Shown one piece after another: positions 1 to 11,803 of a stretch of DNA of 64,000 bases. The number at the start of each line of letters is the position of its first letter. Position 1 is the stretch's first letter. The stretch spans positions 1 through 64,000 of the forward strand of contig JBDOQK010000025.1 in NCBI GenBank assembly GCA_040437565.1, written 5' to 3'. Source of the DNA: Albugo candida. Its lineage: Eukaryota; Oomycota; Peronosporomycetes; Albuginales. The translations under genes and the position numbers were made by a program. Under the pieces are notes generated by a model. The model saw nothing but the letters and a program-made list of their open reading frames with translations. It was not told the origin of the DNA and did no database searches.

Positions 1-70
1 ATTTCGTCTGCGTCTTGAAATGGTGGACTTTTTCAGCCAGATTTCTGTCAGCGTCTTGCCAACCTAATAC

Positions 71-290
71 TATTATCACGCGACATCACTCATGAGTAAT
101 AGTTAATGGTATACAAAATCGGAAATATACACCAGGGATTCCCCCACGATTCTTGGAAATCTTACAACTTGATACGTGTTGTAGGTGGTCAAAGCGTTGA
201 CGAACACCCACCTTTTTCCTTATTTAAAAGAAAAATAGAAGTATGCACTGCCACAATGTTTCGTACACCAAAAATCTTTCAAGAATATAT
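71..290 (+). repeat. Dispersed repeat, copy 1 (inverted relative to copies 2 and 3)
   Basis: About 220 bp beginning tattatcacgcgacatcact that recurs, diverged, on the minus strand at about 5000-5240. A shorter third copy lies at about 4856-4915. The repeat lies directly against the copia fragment that follows. It resembles a piece of a terminal or untranslated part of a retroelement, but its ends cannot be fixed and the family is not recognised. With copy 2 it forms a large inverted repeat flanking the rearranged segment. Confidence 0.6.
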
Positions 291-297
291 ATATACA

Positions 298-894
298 GCG
301 AAGTTCGGGAATTGCCCACGAAAATAGGAATGGACAACCAAGCGGCCATCCGTCAAATGGAGAACGAGGAGAGCTTGGCGCGCGCCAAGCATATCGATAT
401 CAAGCTCAAGTTTATCAAGGACTACGCCGAGAAGTGGATTATCAAGCCCATCTATGTGTCAACCGAGATGATGGCAGCTGACATGCTCACTAAAGCATTC
501 AGCGCACCTCGGTTGCAGGTGCTTATGAAGATGTTCTCCCTCTACCGAAGCGGGACGAATACATGCAAGCGCGTAGTGAAAAACACGCAGCACCGTGAGG
601 AAGGAGTGTCGGAAGAAGATGTATTCGCCGAGTCTGCGGGACTCGGCAAATACGTCACCTGACATTTCAGGGGTTTCGTAACGCCTTCTTTATGAAGATC
701 ACCGTGCGGTGGTTATGCCAGAAACAGACACTGCTCAGGGTCGATGAGTTTCAGGGGTTGCAAGGCACAAGGGGCGCGCAAAGGAAAGGCAAGACTACAG
801 TTACGAGAGTTGAAGCTTACATGCATAATATATTCACTTCGGCTTTTGCCTCCTTTAACCGAACCAGCTTCAGCGCCACATGCAATAATTGATA
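298..894 (+). mobile_element. Ty1/copia fossil, 3' part (RNase H end plus 3' LTR)
   Basis: The translation carries the end of a copia polyprotein: the MDNQAAIRQMENEES stretch and the ADMLTKAF motif typical of the RNase H tail. A purine-rich tract follows, then an LTR at 607-894. The element is broken, with only its 3' end here; its 5' end lies at 5341-7004 on the other strand. LTR divergence (roughly 20 differences over 288 bp by eye) indicates an old insertion. Confidence 0.85.
607..894 (+). repeat. Copia LTR (3'), 288 bp
   Basis: It starts tgtcggaagaag and ends aattgata. It matches the minus-strand LTR at 6717-7004 over its full length with identical length. The next five bases (895-899, caaac) equal the five bases outside the other LTR, so they are the target-site duplication. 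Confidence 0.88.
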
Positions 895-2341
895 CAAACC
901 CTTCAGGATTTGTTGGAAAGAACCATGAGAATGGCGGGAAGAAGAAAGAAAGAAAAGCTGGTGCAAGTTAGTTTAGATGAACATGAATGGGGGCCACCGC
1001 ATGACCAGAGTTTTCAGCTGGTAAGGGATGCAGTCTGCGCGATAGTACCGATAGCACAACCGAAATAGGACTGGGAGGTATGTGTCTGAACGGACGTCTC
1101 TCAAGATCCCTGAGGACGATTGCTACTCAAGTGGGGCCGGCAGAGCTGAAGAAACAAGTCAGCGAGCAAGTACATGTACCGCTCGCATTTCTAAGTGGAT
1201 CTTTCAAAGGAGCCGGTGCACGTTGGGCAACCGTAGAGAAGGAAGCTTTCGTCATTGTGGAGACGTGCAAACGATTGCAGTATCTCTTACTTCGACAGGG
1301 AGGTTTCCATCTTTTCATTGATCACCTGAATATAAAATTCATTTTCGATCCAAAAAGCGTGGATACCGCCATTGCAAGATATAAAGTGGACAAGATTCAA
1401 CGATAGGCAATGGACTTGCAAACTTTTCGTTATGTGATCGAACATGTATTTAAAGAGGAAAACGGCTGGGGAAATATGCTATCCCGTTGGGGATCGCCAA
1501 GTAAAGGGATGAAACAAACAACGAGGAAATGTTATGATCTGGTTGTTGAACAAAAGATATCGCCTTTGAAAAATACTGCTTTTGAATGGCCATCGTTGAA
1601 GGAAATCGGCGTGCTACAATCAGCTTCGGAAGACAGCATACTTATGTATAAATTCTCACTAACGAAGGACAACAAGCGTGGCGGATTAGTAGATGCTGAT
1701 AACCGCATTTGTATCCCAAATAGTGCCATCAATGTCCAGCAACGACTTTGTATTGTGGCTCATGCCGGATCTGCAGGTCATCGAAGTGTCGCGACGACAT
1801 TTCAGATATTGTCAAAGAATGTAAAATGGAGCTCGATGAATCTTGACGTGAAGGAATTCTTGCTCCGATGTCTACACTGTCTTTTATCACGAGGAGGAAA
1901 TTGTTCTCGCTCATTTGGAAAAACTTTGAGAGCCACCAAACCGAACGAAACATTTCGAATTTTTGTCAATGCCTGCAGTGTTGAAGGATATCATTCTGTG
2001 CTCGGATTGAAAGATGGCATAAGCGGGTTTTGCGAGTTAATTCCTAGTGGGGTGGCCAACACCGATGTCACCGTGGCAGCAATACTGGATGGATTTAAGA
2101 GGTATGACGTGGTCTCGGTCTGGGTGTCCGACAGAGGGTCACTTATCTAGAATGAAGTTATGTCGACACTTTCAAAATTCAAAGCACAAACATCAGCTCT
2201 GACGGCGTATTGTTCGTGGGCAAATGGATCGGTCGAAGTAGTAAACCTTCATTTACCAAAGACAGTGCGATGTCTTTTGAGCGAGAGAAACCTGAGTATT
2301 GCAAAATGAACCTGTTTGTTGCCTCTCTGTCAATCGTCGGT

Positions 2342-2441
2342 NNNNNNNNNNNNNNNNNNNNNNNNNNNNNNNNNNNNNNNNNNNNNNNNNNNNNNNNNNN
2401 NNNNNNNNNNNNNNNNNNNNNNNNNNNNNNNNNNNNNNNNN
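2342..2441. other. Assembly gap (100 N) with 188-bp duplicated flanks
   Basis: Bases 2154-2341 reappear as 2442-2629. The N run starts exactly where the copy ends, as expected for two overlapping contigs that were not merged. The integrase stretch shown twice is therefore probably single. Confidence 0.85.
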
Positions 2442-3379
2442 GAAGTTATGTCGACACTTTCAAAATTCAAAGCACAAACATCAGCTCTGACGGCGTATTG
2501 TTCGTGGGCAAATGGATCGGTCGAAGTAGTAAACCTTCATTTACCAAAGACAGTGCGATGTCTTTTGAGCGAGAGAAACCTGAGTATTGCAAAATGAACC
2601 TGTTTGTTGCCTCTCTGTCAATCGTCGGTAAATCAGCTACCATCAGCTCGGCTAAATGGGTACGCACCGGTTATAGGTTCTACGGTGCTGGCATCAGGAG
2701 ATCCAATCAGCATAATGTACCTATCACCCGACGGCATGGAATGATTTGGCGTCTATGACCGTGCTGGAGTTAAAAAATAAAACAACAAGAATCCATTGGA
2801 AGCCTCCAAGAAAATTGGAACATATGCATTAGGCATTATCCAAGGCTATAAAACAAAAGCACGATGCAGCAAGACGCCGCCACAGCAATAAAAAGGGCGT
2901 CATGTGTACCAATTTTGAAATTGGAGATTTTTTTCTATCCGGTCATGTCACCAAGCACACAAACAAATTGGTCTTACTTTGGAAAGTACCATACCGTGTG
3001 GTGTCTACATTGAACGATTGGGTGCATGAAATTCAGGGACTAGTGGAGACCTACGATGTCCATATGCGTCACGCTTCGTGTCTACTGATTTAAGAAGAAA
3101 GCCATTTGGAGGTTACGCAGGATCTAAAGATCAAATCGTGTTCGTGAATGAAGGCCATTAGTGAAACGATTCTTAGAGTGCCGTCTCAATCGCGATACAA
3201 AGACATGGAAATATCATGGTCGAATGGATCGGGCTAGATAGCGCAGAAAACAGCTGAGAGCCCGCTGCTATAATGCATGAAGATGTTCCGGTCCTATTGT
3301 CGAGGTGGGTCGCAGACAATCCCCCAGCTCAAGCGATGTGGCGGTTTTTTGAATGCGACGATCAGCGAAAGAAGGGAAA

Positions 3380-3600
3380 GTGATGGGATCTGAATCCCTT
3401 GTGTCCCGTACGAAGTGAGGATTGTGTAGTAAATGTAGAACAAACCCGAGTAGCTGAAGTATAGCAGATATAAAGTACCTAATACACATATCTTTTTTGC
3501 TTGATCTTTGCGGTGATCAAAACGGAGAAGTATCTACAATCACGGAATCCGTCTTTGACTTGTAGCGTCGAAACTGAGAGACAGATCAAGGACCCATTAC
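3380..3600 (+). repeat. Gypsy 3' LTR (core of the match)
   Basis: A stretch ending in the region cttgtagcgtcgaaactgag matches the minus strand at about 11080-11290, including the shared run around gcttgatctttgcggtgatc. The outer limits are not resolved; similarity fades upstream of about 3380. Confidence 0.7.
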
Positions 3601-3620
3601 AGGTAAGTCCGACCTCACCG

Positions 3621-4855
3621 AAGCGACTGTTCGGTGACAGTATGACATATGGGACGAAGAGAGACGGTTACCACGTGGGATCGGACGGACGTTATGTGAA
3701 ATTCAACATTGTCACGTTTTAATACCGTTGCACATGCATGTTGTAGGGATGACTAACAAGTTTAATGCTAAATAGATTTTACTTTGATTCTACCTTTATT
3801 GCAACAAGTGCATATCAAATACATTAATCAGCTGGCTGTGTTGATATTACGAGAATCAGGCTACTAAATTCTCTGTTAAAAGCTAAGCTTTCTTGAAGGA
3901 TAAGTACACATACAGGAATAGATTCATATGAGTACTGGGACAGTTGATGATTTCTTTAGACTTCTATATGATTGCTCATTTAGATGACGATGTTTAGTGA
4001 AGCCATGAAATACCCATAATACGGGATGGGCATCGCCTAAAATCTGCCCTGTAAACGAGCACAATTTTGACCGCATTCCCCTGAAGCACAATCAACCCGT
4101 AAGATACATAATGATGTAATGCTATTGAGCCATCCTCTTGGTATCCTAATTTGCATCTTTTAGCCTCCAGCTTACCGTATGAGTCAAAATTTAAACGTAA
4201 TACGTGAAGCACGACCGTTCTGAGCAAGTCGCTAGTCGTCGCAAAAGCAAAATCTTGCCGCCTGTGTCTAGTTTCTTGCCACTTGGCAAGATAAATAATT
4301 GAAAAATTCCGTATATTAATTTGAATGATCTACAAATGAATTTTACAAAATACTCAAAGTAAACAATAGATGTAAAGCTTCCTTGACGTTATCAAAAAAT
4401 AACGTCAAGGCAAGTCATGTCTCGTCAAACCAAATCCAGGCATGGAACTATTATCAAAAATAATGGTAGAGCAACCTCGTCTTTATGCTATAAAGACTCT
4501 TTTAAAATCGTTCCTGTTACTTGTGTATAAGACTGCGATGAGTACAACGAGTTTCAGTATCAAGGATGTCTCTGAAATCCTAATCATATTGAACCGATCT
4601 TTACTAGTACTCTACAATACAGCTGTTTGAAAAATCTCTCTTTGGGCAGTTATTTACAGATAGAAAAACAACGCCCGAACGAGATAATTACGAGAGTTTG
4701 AGGAAAGGTCGGCTAGCTTGTACAAGAATCTGATTAAAAATTACACCTTTCATCATGGCCATCCAAGCCGCTAAATAACTTTCAGCAGCAAAGATCCTAG
4801 CCAGTACTGATTTTTTAGTTTTTGTTACGAAGGAGACGTTATTGATGTGAGCTTG
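3621..4855. other. Region without a recognised gene
   Basis: AT-rich sequence between the gypsy LTR and the dispersed repeats. Only short unconvincing reading frames are present; the largest, on the minus strand at 3994-4227 (77 codons), was not recognised. The only structure seen is the hairpin at 4381-4410. Confidence 0.6.
4381..4410. repeat. Perfect 12-bp inverted repeat (hairpin)
   Basis: ccttgacgttat, a six-base loop caaaaa, then ataacgtcaagg. The stem pairs without mismatch. No flanking gene explains it. It could be a transposon end, a cruciform or a transcript hairpin; nothing decides between these. Confidence 0.6.
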
Positions 4856-4915
4856 TAAATCTATCACCCGTACAAAGTTGAAGCTTTCCTTCCATCGTGA
4901 AGGATAGTCTGGCGT
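4856..4915 (-). repeat. Dispersed repeat, copy 3 (short)
   Basis: Diverged partial match, in the same orientation, to the 5' side of copy 2: a shared pattern of accggtacaaagttgaa-like and tggaggata-like blocks. It is shorter and weaker than the other two copies. Confidence 0.4.
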
Positions 4916-4999
4916 CTGGCGTGTTGTCTGAATTTTCTATCTTTGTTATGTCGCCAACAGTTCACGTCTATAACATATATTTTTTCAATATTTGATGAG

Positions 5000-5240
5000 C
5001 AAACATCAAGTATTCTTCATGTCTTATCACTCAGAGCTTTTGGTGTACGAGACATTCGTGTCAGTGCCTAATTCTCTTTTTCGTCCTGGTAAGGAAAAAG
5101 GTGAGTGTTCGTCCAGGCTTAGAACACCTACAACACGTATGAAGTTGAAAGATTCCAGCAAGCGTGGAGGATACCCTGGTGTAATTACCCAATTTTGTAT
5201 CCTATTGATCATTATTCATGAGTGATGTCGCGTGATAATA
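5000..5240 (-). repeat. Dispersed repeat, copy 2
   Basis: The reverse complement begins tattatcacgcgacatcact, exactly as copy 1 at 71, and stays alignable for about 220 bp. It runs straight into the N gap at 5241, beyond which lies the copia 5' part. Confidence 0.6.
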
Positions 5241-5340
5241 NNNNNNNNNNNNNNNNNNNNNNNNNNNNNNNNNNNNNNNNNNNNNNNNNNNNNNNNNNNN
5301 NNNNNNNNNNNNNNNNNNNNNNNNNNNNNNNNNNNNNNNN
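5241..5340. other. Assembly gap (100 N) inside the copia element
   Basis: No duplicated flank is visible, so this is probably a real gap of unknown size. The copia integrase and reverse transcriptase are not seen anywhere in the window and may lie here. Confidence 0.7.
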
Positions 5341-7004
5341 GACCTTCGCCGTCAACGATGACCTCAAACTCGGCAGTACCCTTTAGCTGCATACGTAGGC
5401 TTTCTCCATTCGGAAGTAAACACTCCTCGTCACACTCAACTACATTGCTCAGCTGCGACACCGTCGTCACCAAGTGATGACTCGACCCACTGTCCAAAAT
5501 CCATTGACTCGTGGCTTTGACTCCGTCCTCAACAGCTAGCGTGAGACTATTTTTCGTCTCGCTGTGTCAGTCGCGTTTGTAATGGCCATCCTTGCCACAC
5601 TTGAAGCAGGCGTCAGACTTCTTACCCTTGCGTTCTGTCACGTATCTGCGCTGGCCGGAATCGCTTCACTTGACGACAGCCACTGTTGGCTTAGACCCCA
5701 GTCGAATCGTTGGGTCGTTGAGCTAATCAAAATGCACCAGCTCCTCAGCTTGCCTCAAATAATCTTCTCAATGAGGGTTATAACGCGCGAGTAGAAAGCC
5801 TTGGATCTCGGTATCCGAGCTCGCATACTTGGGGCGATGTTCTCGAAAACTTGTTCTTGCGCTCCTCCAACTGCGTCGCTGACCGCCATTAGGAACAGAA
5901 TGTGGTCACTCCACGATACCGATACCTTTTTCTTGGGAGTGAACATCTTGAAGGCCTGTGACTTCGAAATCCTTGGTCCAAACTTCAAGTTCATTCGGTG
6001 TCGAGTACCATACTTGTGGGTTCTCGGAGTACCGTGTATCCACTAGGCTGTTGAAATGATGACCAGCTTTGCCAGTCAAGTACCGGCCAAGTACATCCAG
6101 CTTGATATCCTCATACCAGATACACCCGCTGAGTCCCTCAGCGATACGAAGTTGGCGAAAGAATCGCTTTCCCCAAGGAGCGAAGCCTGAGCCAAGTCCC
6201 GGGTAGATCTCCTTGCCCTCGAAGTTTTCTATCGCGAGCTTCAGGTCCGTCATCTGCAGGGGCCTCTGTGGTGCAAAATACGCTGGCGCTGGAACCGGAC
6301 CGAACGCCGATCCCCGTGGCACCTGAGGGGGCGAGCTCATCCCGCCTCCTCCTCATTCGAGTCTTTGCTGCCTTGGCCCTGCCGCGTGGTGTCGCGCTGG
6401 GCCAGACACGACTTCGTCTTCGAGTGAGGCCAGAGTCATGTTTCGGCCAAGTCCCGTGCGCGCCTCCGCATACGTGCTGAAGGTGCTGCTACCCGCGGAC
6501 ACGTCCGACACTTGATCGTCCTCAACTCGACGAGCTTCAAGCCTATTAAGGCGAGCTCCTATGTCACTCTTCAAATCCGTGATGAAGTCCAGCAGCCTGG
6601 CCATGCCCTCGCCCGCGCCGGAGGCTGTACTGGATCCGTCGTCGTCGACTTGGGTCGTGGCTGGCACTTTAACTTGATTCTTAGCAGCTTGGTCAATGGG
6701 CGTTGGGCTCATAACCTATCAATTATTGCACGTGTCGCTGAAGCTGGCTCGGTTAAAGGTGGCAAAAGCCGAAGTGAATATATTATGCATGTAAGCTTTA
6801 CCTCTCTTACCTGTAGTCTTACCTCTCCTTTGCGCGCCCCTTGTTCCTTGCAATCCTTGAAACTCCTCTACCCTGAGCAGTGTCTGTTTTTGGAATAACC
6901 ACCGCACCGTGATCTTCATAACGGAGGCGTTACGAAACCCCTGGAATGTCAGGTGACGTATTTGCCGAGTCCCGCAGACTCAGCGAATACATCTTCTTCC
7001 GACA
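5341..7004 (-). mobile_element. Ty1/copia fossil, 5' part (5' LTR, gag, zinc knuckle, protease)
   Basis: Read leftwards: LTR 7004-6717; a candidate primer-binding stretch immediately inside it (ggttatgagccc); gag-like coding from 6712; a CCHC knuckle near 5560-5600 (CFKCGKDGHYKR); and the protease active-site region near 5490 (LDSGSSHHLV). The order is that of a copia element. The copy is broken, with several breaks. The 3' part lies at 298-894 in the opposite orientation. Confidence 0.88.
6717..7004 (-). repeat. Copia LTR (5'), 288 bp
   Basis: Same length and the same terminal bases (tgtcgg to ttgata) as the LTR at 607-894, with about 7-8 percent divergence by eye. Directly outside it, at 7005-7009, is gtttg, the complement of the caaac that follows the other LTR. 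Confidence 0.88.
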
Positions 7005-8227
7005 GTTTGCACCAGCGCCGATTAGTCCGCATCCAATTCATCGCACAAAGAAATTGCTGAAGATCTGCTGCAGTTATTGGTCGTCCCATTTCTCATTATC
7101 CTTAATCCGGTCGGTGCAATGACTCGCTCCGTTCCCTTCAATCTTCTTTCCGCACCACACAGTTTCGAAAGAGAGAACACAATATTTTTTTGGATGAAGC
7201 TTCACACCAAATTTTTACGTCTGTCAAGAACGGTCTCCAAAATATCAAGAAAATTCGTTTCTGCTTTCAAGAATTTCGTCCGGCCATACTTAAACACCCT
7301 GGTTGAGGAAGGGTTTTGATAATCGACTCAGCAACCTGCTGTGCAAAAGCGACAGCATCTGTTGAGCCCATAATAACTCGATTCCCCGTATAAAGTCCTT
7401 CAGGTGTTACCACAGTAAAATAAACCCGAGTGCTTTCATGTAGCAGTAGTTGCCAGTAGAAACGAAAACACTCCAGCGAAAAATAACAGCGTAATTCATT
7501 GAGACTCGCAATAAGCACTTCGAAATGCGCCATTGGCCACGCCATTGGAATTGTTAGCGCGTTTACCGCACGCAGGTCCGCCGTCATTCGATAGCTTCTG
7601 ACGTTCTTTTTTGCAAGAATTCGAGGTGCGCTACCCCATCTTGAGACGGGATTCCAATACATCAAGCTGTGTTCTTCCAGACTGGATATATGTTGCGTAA
7701 GTAAATATCGGTCTAACGGCGGATAGCGCCTGGATCTCGCCATCACCGGTTCAACCCCTTCCTTTATCTGAACCTTGAGGGGAGGGATTATGACTGGGTT
7801 TCCGCTGTCGAAATCCACCTGGAAAAGATCCTGCTACCGGTAAAGTAATGATGTCAGTCATGAGATTGATTCCTCTTTTGCTCCCTTTTTTCTTGCCTCG
7901 ACGACTTTGGACTCGAGAATTTCCGTGATAGCATCTCTTTGGGTCTCAGCGTTGACCGCCTCCGGCAACATCATATAAGTTTCTATCTCATCCAGGTCGC
8001 TGTTGTCGTTGACATAGAACGCCTCGTCACATTTTTCCAGCACACGATATGAAGGGGTACTGCCTGCCATACTGTCTTTGATCCTCGAAGCGTCCGAGAT
8101 TTGCTTTTTGTCTTGATGCTCCCAAAATAGCATCGGCGGAATATCCCATTACCTCCATGCCTCGATCAATCAGTAGCGTCAGCGATTTGTCTTTTTCGTT
8201 AATCATCACCTCCAGATTTCTCGAATT

Positions 8228-9883
8228 AGAGGTCCACTCGACGTAGGAAATTCTACACAATCCAACATAACCCGACGCTTTATCCAGATGGGCGTGTCTC
8301 CAAGAGAATCTAGCTCCCTCAGTGTGGTGTATTGTCTCACACAAACAAATGCCATTGATTCCAAGACTTCCATCATAGAGGTCCACTCGACGTAGGAAAT
8401 TCTACACAATCCAACATAACCCGACGCTTTATCCAGATGGGCGTGTCTCCAAGAGAATCTAGCTCCCTCAGTGTGGTGTATTGTCTCACACAAACAAATG
8501 CCATTGATTCCAAGACTTCCATCATAGAGGTCCACTCGACGTAGGAAATTCTACACAATCCAACATAACCCGACGCTTTATCCAGATGGGCGTGTCTCCA
8601 AGAGAATCTAGCTCCCTCAGTGTGGTGTATTGTCTCACACAAACAAATGCCATTGATTCCAAGACTTCCATCATAGAGGTCCACTCGACGTAGGAAATTC
8701 TACACAATCCAACATAACCCGACGCTTTATCCAGATGGGCGTGTCTCCAAGAGAATCTAGCTCCCTCAGTGTGGTGTATTGTCTCACACAAACAAATGCC
8801 ATTGATTCCAAGACTTCCATCATAGAGGTCCACTCGACGTAGGAAATTCTACACAATCCAACATAACCCGACGCTTTATCCAGATGGGCGTGTCTCCAAG
8901 AGAATCTAGCTCCCTCAGTGTGGTGTATTGTCTCACACAAACAAATGCCATTGATTCCAAGACTTCCATCANNNNNNNNNNNNNNNNNNNNNNNNNNNNN
9001 NNNNNNNNNNNNNNNNNNNNNNNNNNNNNNNNNNNNNNNNNNNNNNNNNNNNNNNNNNNNNNNNNNNNNNNCTAGCTCCCTCAGTGTGGTGTATTGTCTC
9101 ACACAAACAAATGCCATTGATTCCAAGACTTCCATCATAGAGGTCCACTCGACGTAGGAAATTCTACACAATCCAACATAACCCGACGCTTTATCCAGAT
9201 GGGCGTGTCTCCAAGAGAATCTAGCTCCCTCAGTGTGGTGTATTGTCTCACACAAACAAATGCCATTGATTCCAAGACTTCCATCATAGAGGTCCACTCG
9301 ACGTAGGAAATTCTACACAATCCAACATAACCCGACGCTTTATCCAGATGGGCGTGTCTCCAAGAGAATCTAGCTCCCTCAGTGTGGTGTATTGTCTCAC
9401 ACAAACAAATGCCATTGATTCCAAGACTTCCATCATAGAGGTCCACTCGACGTAGGAAATTCTACACAATCCAACATAACCCGACGCTTTATCCAGATGG
9501 GCGTGTCTCCAAGAGAATCTAGCTCCCTCAGTGTGGTGTATTGTCTCACACAAACAAATGCCATTGATTCCAAGACTTCCATCATAGAGGTCCACTCGAC
9601 GTAGGAAATTCTACACAATCCAACATAACCCGACGCTTTATCCAGATGGGCGTGTCTCCAAGAGAATCTAGCTCCCTCAGTGTGGTGTATTGTCTCACAC
9701 AAACAAATGCCATTGATTCCAAGACTTCCATCATAGAGGTCCACTCGACGTAGGAAATTCTACACAATCCAACATAACCCGACGCTTTATCCAGATGGGC
9801 GTGTCTCCAAGAGAATCTAGCTCCCTCAGTGTGGTGTATTGTCTCACACAAACAAATGCCATTGATTCCAAGACTTCCATCAA
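8228..9883. repeat. Tandem array of a 149-bp unit (at least 10 copies)
   Basis: Units start at 8228, 8377, 8526, 8675 and 8824, then after a gap at 9139, 9288, 9437, 9586 and 9735, plus a 67-bp partial unit at 9072-9138. All copies look identical. The unit begins agaggtccactcgacg. Because 149 is not a multiple of three, the reading frame shifts in each unit, so the repeated reading frames here are a by-product and not proteins. The true copy number is unknown because the N run at 8972-9071 lies inside the array. Confidence 0.95.
8972..9071. other. Assembly gap (100 N) inside the 149-bp array
   Basis: Both flanks are the same repeat unit, so the assembler could not size the array. Confidence 0.9.
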
Positions 9884-11079
9884 TCCCACGGATACGATTC
9901 TGCAATCCGAGCCAGAGGCTAACAACGTACCTTCATTTTATGCCATCTACGGTAGCGAAGAACTCCCCCTTTTCTTTCACTAAAGCAGCTTTCTTCACGT
10001 TCGGTGCTTCGATGGAATATCCCTCATGATTACTTTTTCGGTTCCTCAGGAGAGCTTCCGTTTCGTCTGGTGCGCACTGCGTGCACCTTCTGACTGAATA
10101 TTCCGCGCTTTTACATTTCAAATATGCAAATTTGGTACGCGGCGGACCCAATTTTGACAGTCGTTGCCCATTTTCCTTCTCTTTAGGCCTATGATTCTGA
10201 ACATGAACAAATCGTTACTGACCAGGAGACAATCGTGTTTTCGTAGATACAGCATTTCGCATTAAATCCAAATGGGTTGCCTCAGGTTCCCATTCTATAA
10301 AGCTTCTTAATTGCCCTAGACTCATTGGTAGAACGCCACCGAGGTTTTCCTCAAATGTTTATTGGTATCCATATTCAGCCTGTTCAAGGTCTTTTTTAAA
10401 CAGCCACAGGTCTAGACCTTCAACCATCCAATTAACGATCCTCTTCGCATCCACCTGCTCCACATAATGCTGCAGACCCTCCTCCTCCAATGCGCGTTAG
10501 ATCTGATTTCGAAGCCGTGACATGCGAGATCCATCATCCATTAATCGTTTGTCCATCTTGAGCTTTCTCATTATATGATCAATCTTACCCAACTCCAACG
10601 AATCCGTTGTAATAGCTTCTCTGAAATAGTTGATCCAATCCTCCGCAACCACCTCTTCCGGTTGTTTTACACATTTCGAATTTGATGATTTGCATCCTCG
10701 TCCAAGCATCAGCGCACGCTGACACTGGCATAACAAAGGGCTTGTTTTGACACATCTCATAGGCGAGCAATGAATTGTATTATGCCTGATACTTTTTTAC
10801 GAACTCGCGACTATCCCACGACCTTTTTCCTGTGTAGATTGGATGTTGTGGTAAGTGCAGTGCATTTGAGATGCGATTATCCCCCGATACATCCATCATA
10901 TCCACATCCCCCGTTGAACGTCGAACACTTTCCTCAGTCAAATTTCCAAGAAAAGGTCTGGCTGGGTCTAATCTTCTTTGTTCCCGGCGCCTTCATCTTC
11001 TTCGAATCCGGTGAGATAGCTTCAAACTCCTTGTACATATGCTCGTCCAACTTCGAGCACAGTTGAACTAAATTTAACT

Positions 11080-11300
11080 TGATCTGTCTCTCAGTTTCGA
11101 CGCTACAAGTCATAGACGGCTTCCGTGGTTGTAGCTGCTTCTGCGTGTTGATCACCGCAAAGATCAAGCAAAAGTATAGATGTATTAGGCATTTTGTACC
11201 TACTGTACTCAAGCTACTCCGATTTGTTCTATATTTACTCACTTCGTACGAAACACAAGGGGGATCAGTCCTGTAGTCGAAACTCAAGCCATTGACGACT
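11080..11300 (-). repeat. Gypsy 5' LTR (core of the match)
   Basis: Minus-strand partner of the LTR-like stretch at 3380-3600. Outer end unresolved. Confidence 0.7.
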
Positions 11301-11803
11301 TGCCCGAAAACGGTATCGTCTAGCACCAGCTGTATTGTATTATGTATACAGCATGGTTCCCAAAGGTATAGGACGAGGACTTGAGCCATAATGTCGTGTA
11401 AATGAACATGCAAGCCAATCCTGAATAAGGCGGACTTGCTTGTTCGCGTATTACTGAATATACTGCATTTTTAGACCAGCCAGTTTCTTGACTTTTTGAT
11501 TGCTTTCTGACCATGGGTGCCCTGCATCAGCAGCGACACTCCTCTGCCCTTACGTCGAGATATTTCACATTTATCATTTGAGCTAGCCTCGAAAACTAAA
11601 AAAAATCTAAGTAATATAAGCATCTCCAATGTACCTCATTATTTCTAATATCATCCGGATAATAAACGGATTACTTGCCACGACATTGTGGCAGAACCGT
11701 GTTTTGAGGGTACTCCAAAGAGCAGGTCACCCATACCCAATCACAAAACTGATTTATCCGATAACTTATAATTTACCAGGCAATTGACAGTACTTCTTAT
11801 TCG
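11301..11803. other. Spacer between gypsy fossil and first host gene
   Basis: No coding frame worth reporting. The last 150 bases presumably hold the promoter of the zinc-finger gene at 11804. Confidence 0.5.

Larger units (their letters stand above)
895..3620 (+). mobile_element. Ty3/gypsy fossil, 3' half
   Basis: In order: the linker after the reverse transcriptase, an RNase H-like stretch near 1180-1360 (ATVEKEAFVIVE), an integrase zinc-binding and catalytic part at about 1700-2150 (ending near VSDRGS), a C-terminal part at about 2900-3100, and a chromodomain remnant near 3200-3270 (VEWIGLD). An LTR-like end follows at about 3380-3600. Oomycete gypsy elements have this order. The copy is old and broken many times. 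It begins exactly at the copia target duplication, so the copia element inserted here. The gap at 2342-2441 repeats its flanks. Confidence 0.85.
7005..11300 (-). mobile_element. Ty3/gypsy fossil, 5' half
   Basis: Read leftwards from the LTR at about 11080-11300: gag-like coding at about 9930-11080 (a knuckle-like cysteine region near 10100), a protease-region stretch now occupied by a 149-bp tandem array (8228-9883), and a reverse transcriptase at about 7020-7820 (blocks around MTADLRAVNALT and CFRFYWQL). It ends exactly at the copia insertion. The copy is old and broken in many places. The other half is at 895-3620 on the plus strand. Confidence 0.85.

Noticed and set aside
8228-9883. Possible CRISPR-like array
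   Set aside because: The whole 149-bp unit repeats with no variable spacers, and the context is a eukaryotic retroelement.
8206-9925. A series of near-identical 103-codon reading frames on the minus strand
   Set aside because: They are frame products of the 149-bp tandem repeat, each running into the next unit in another frame. Not a repeated protein gene.
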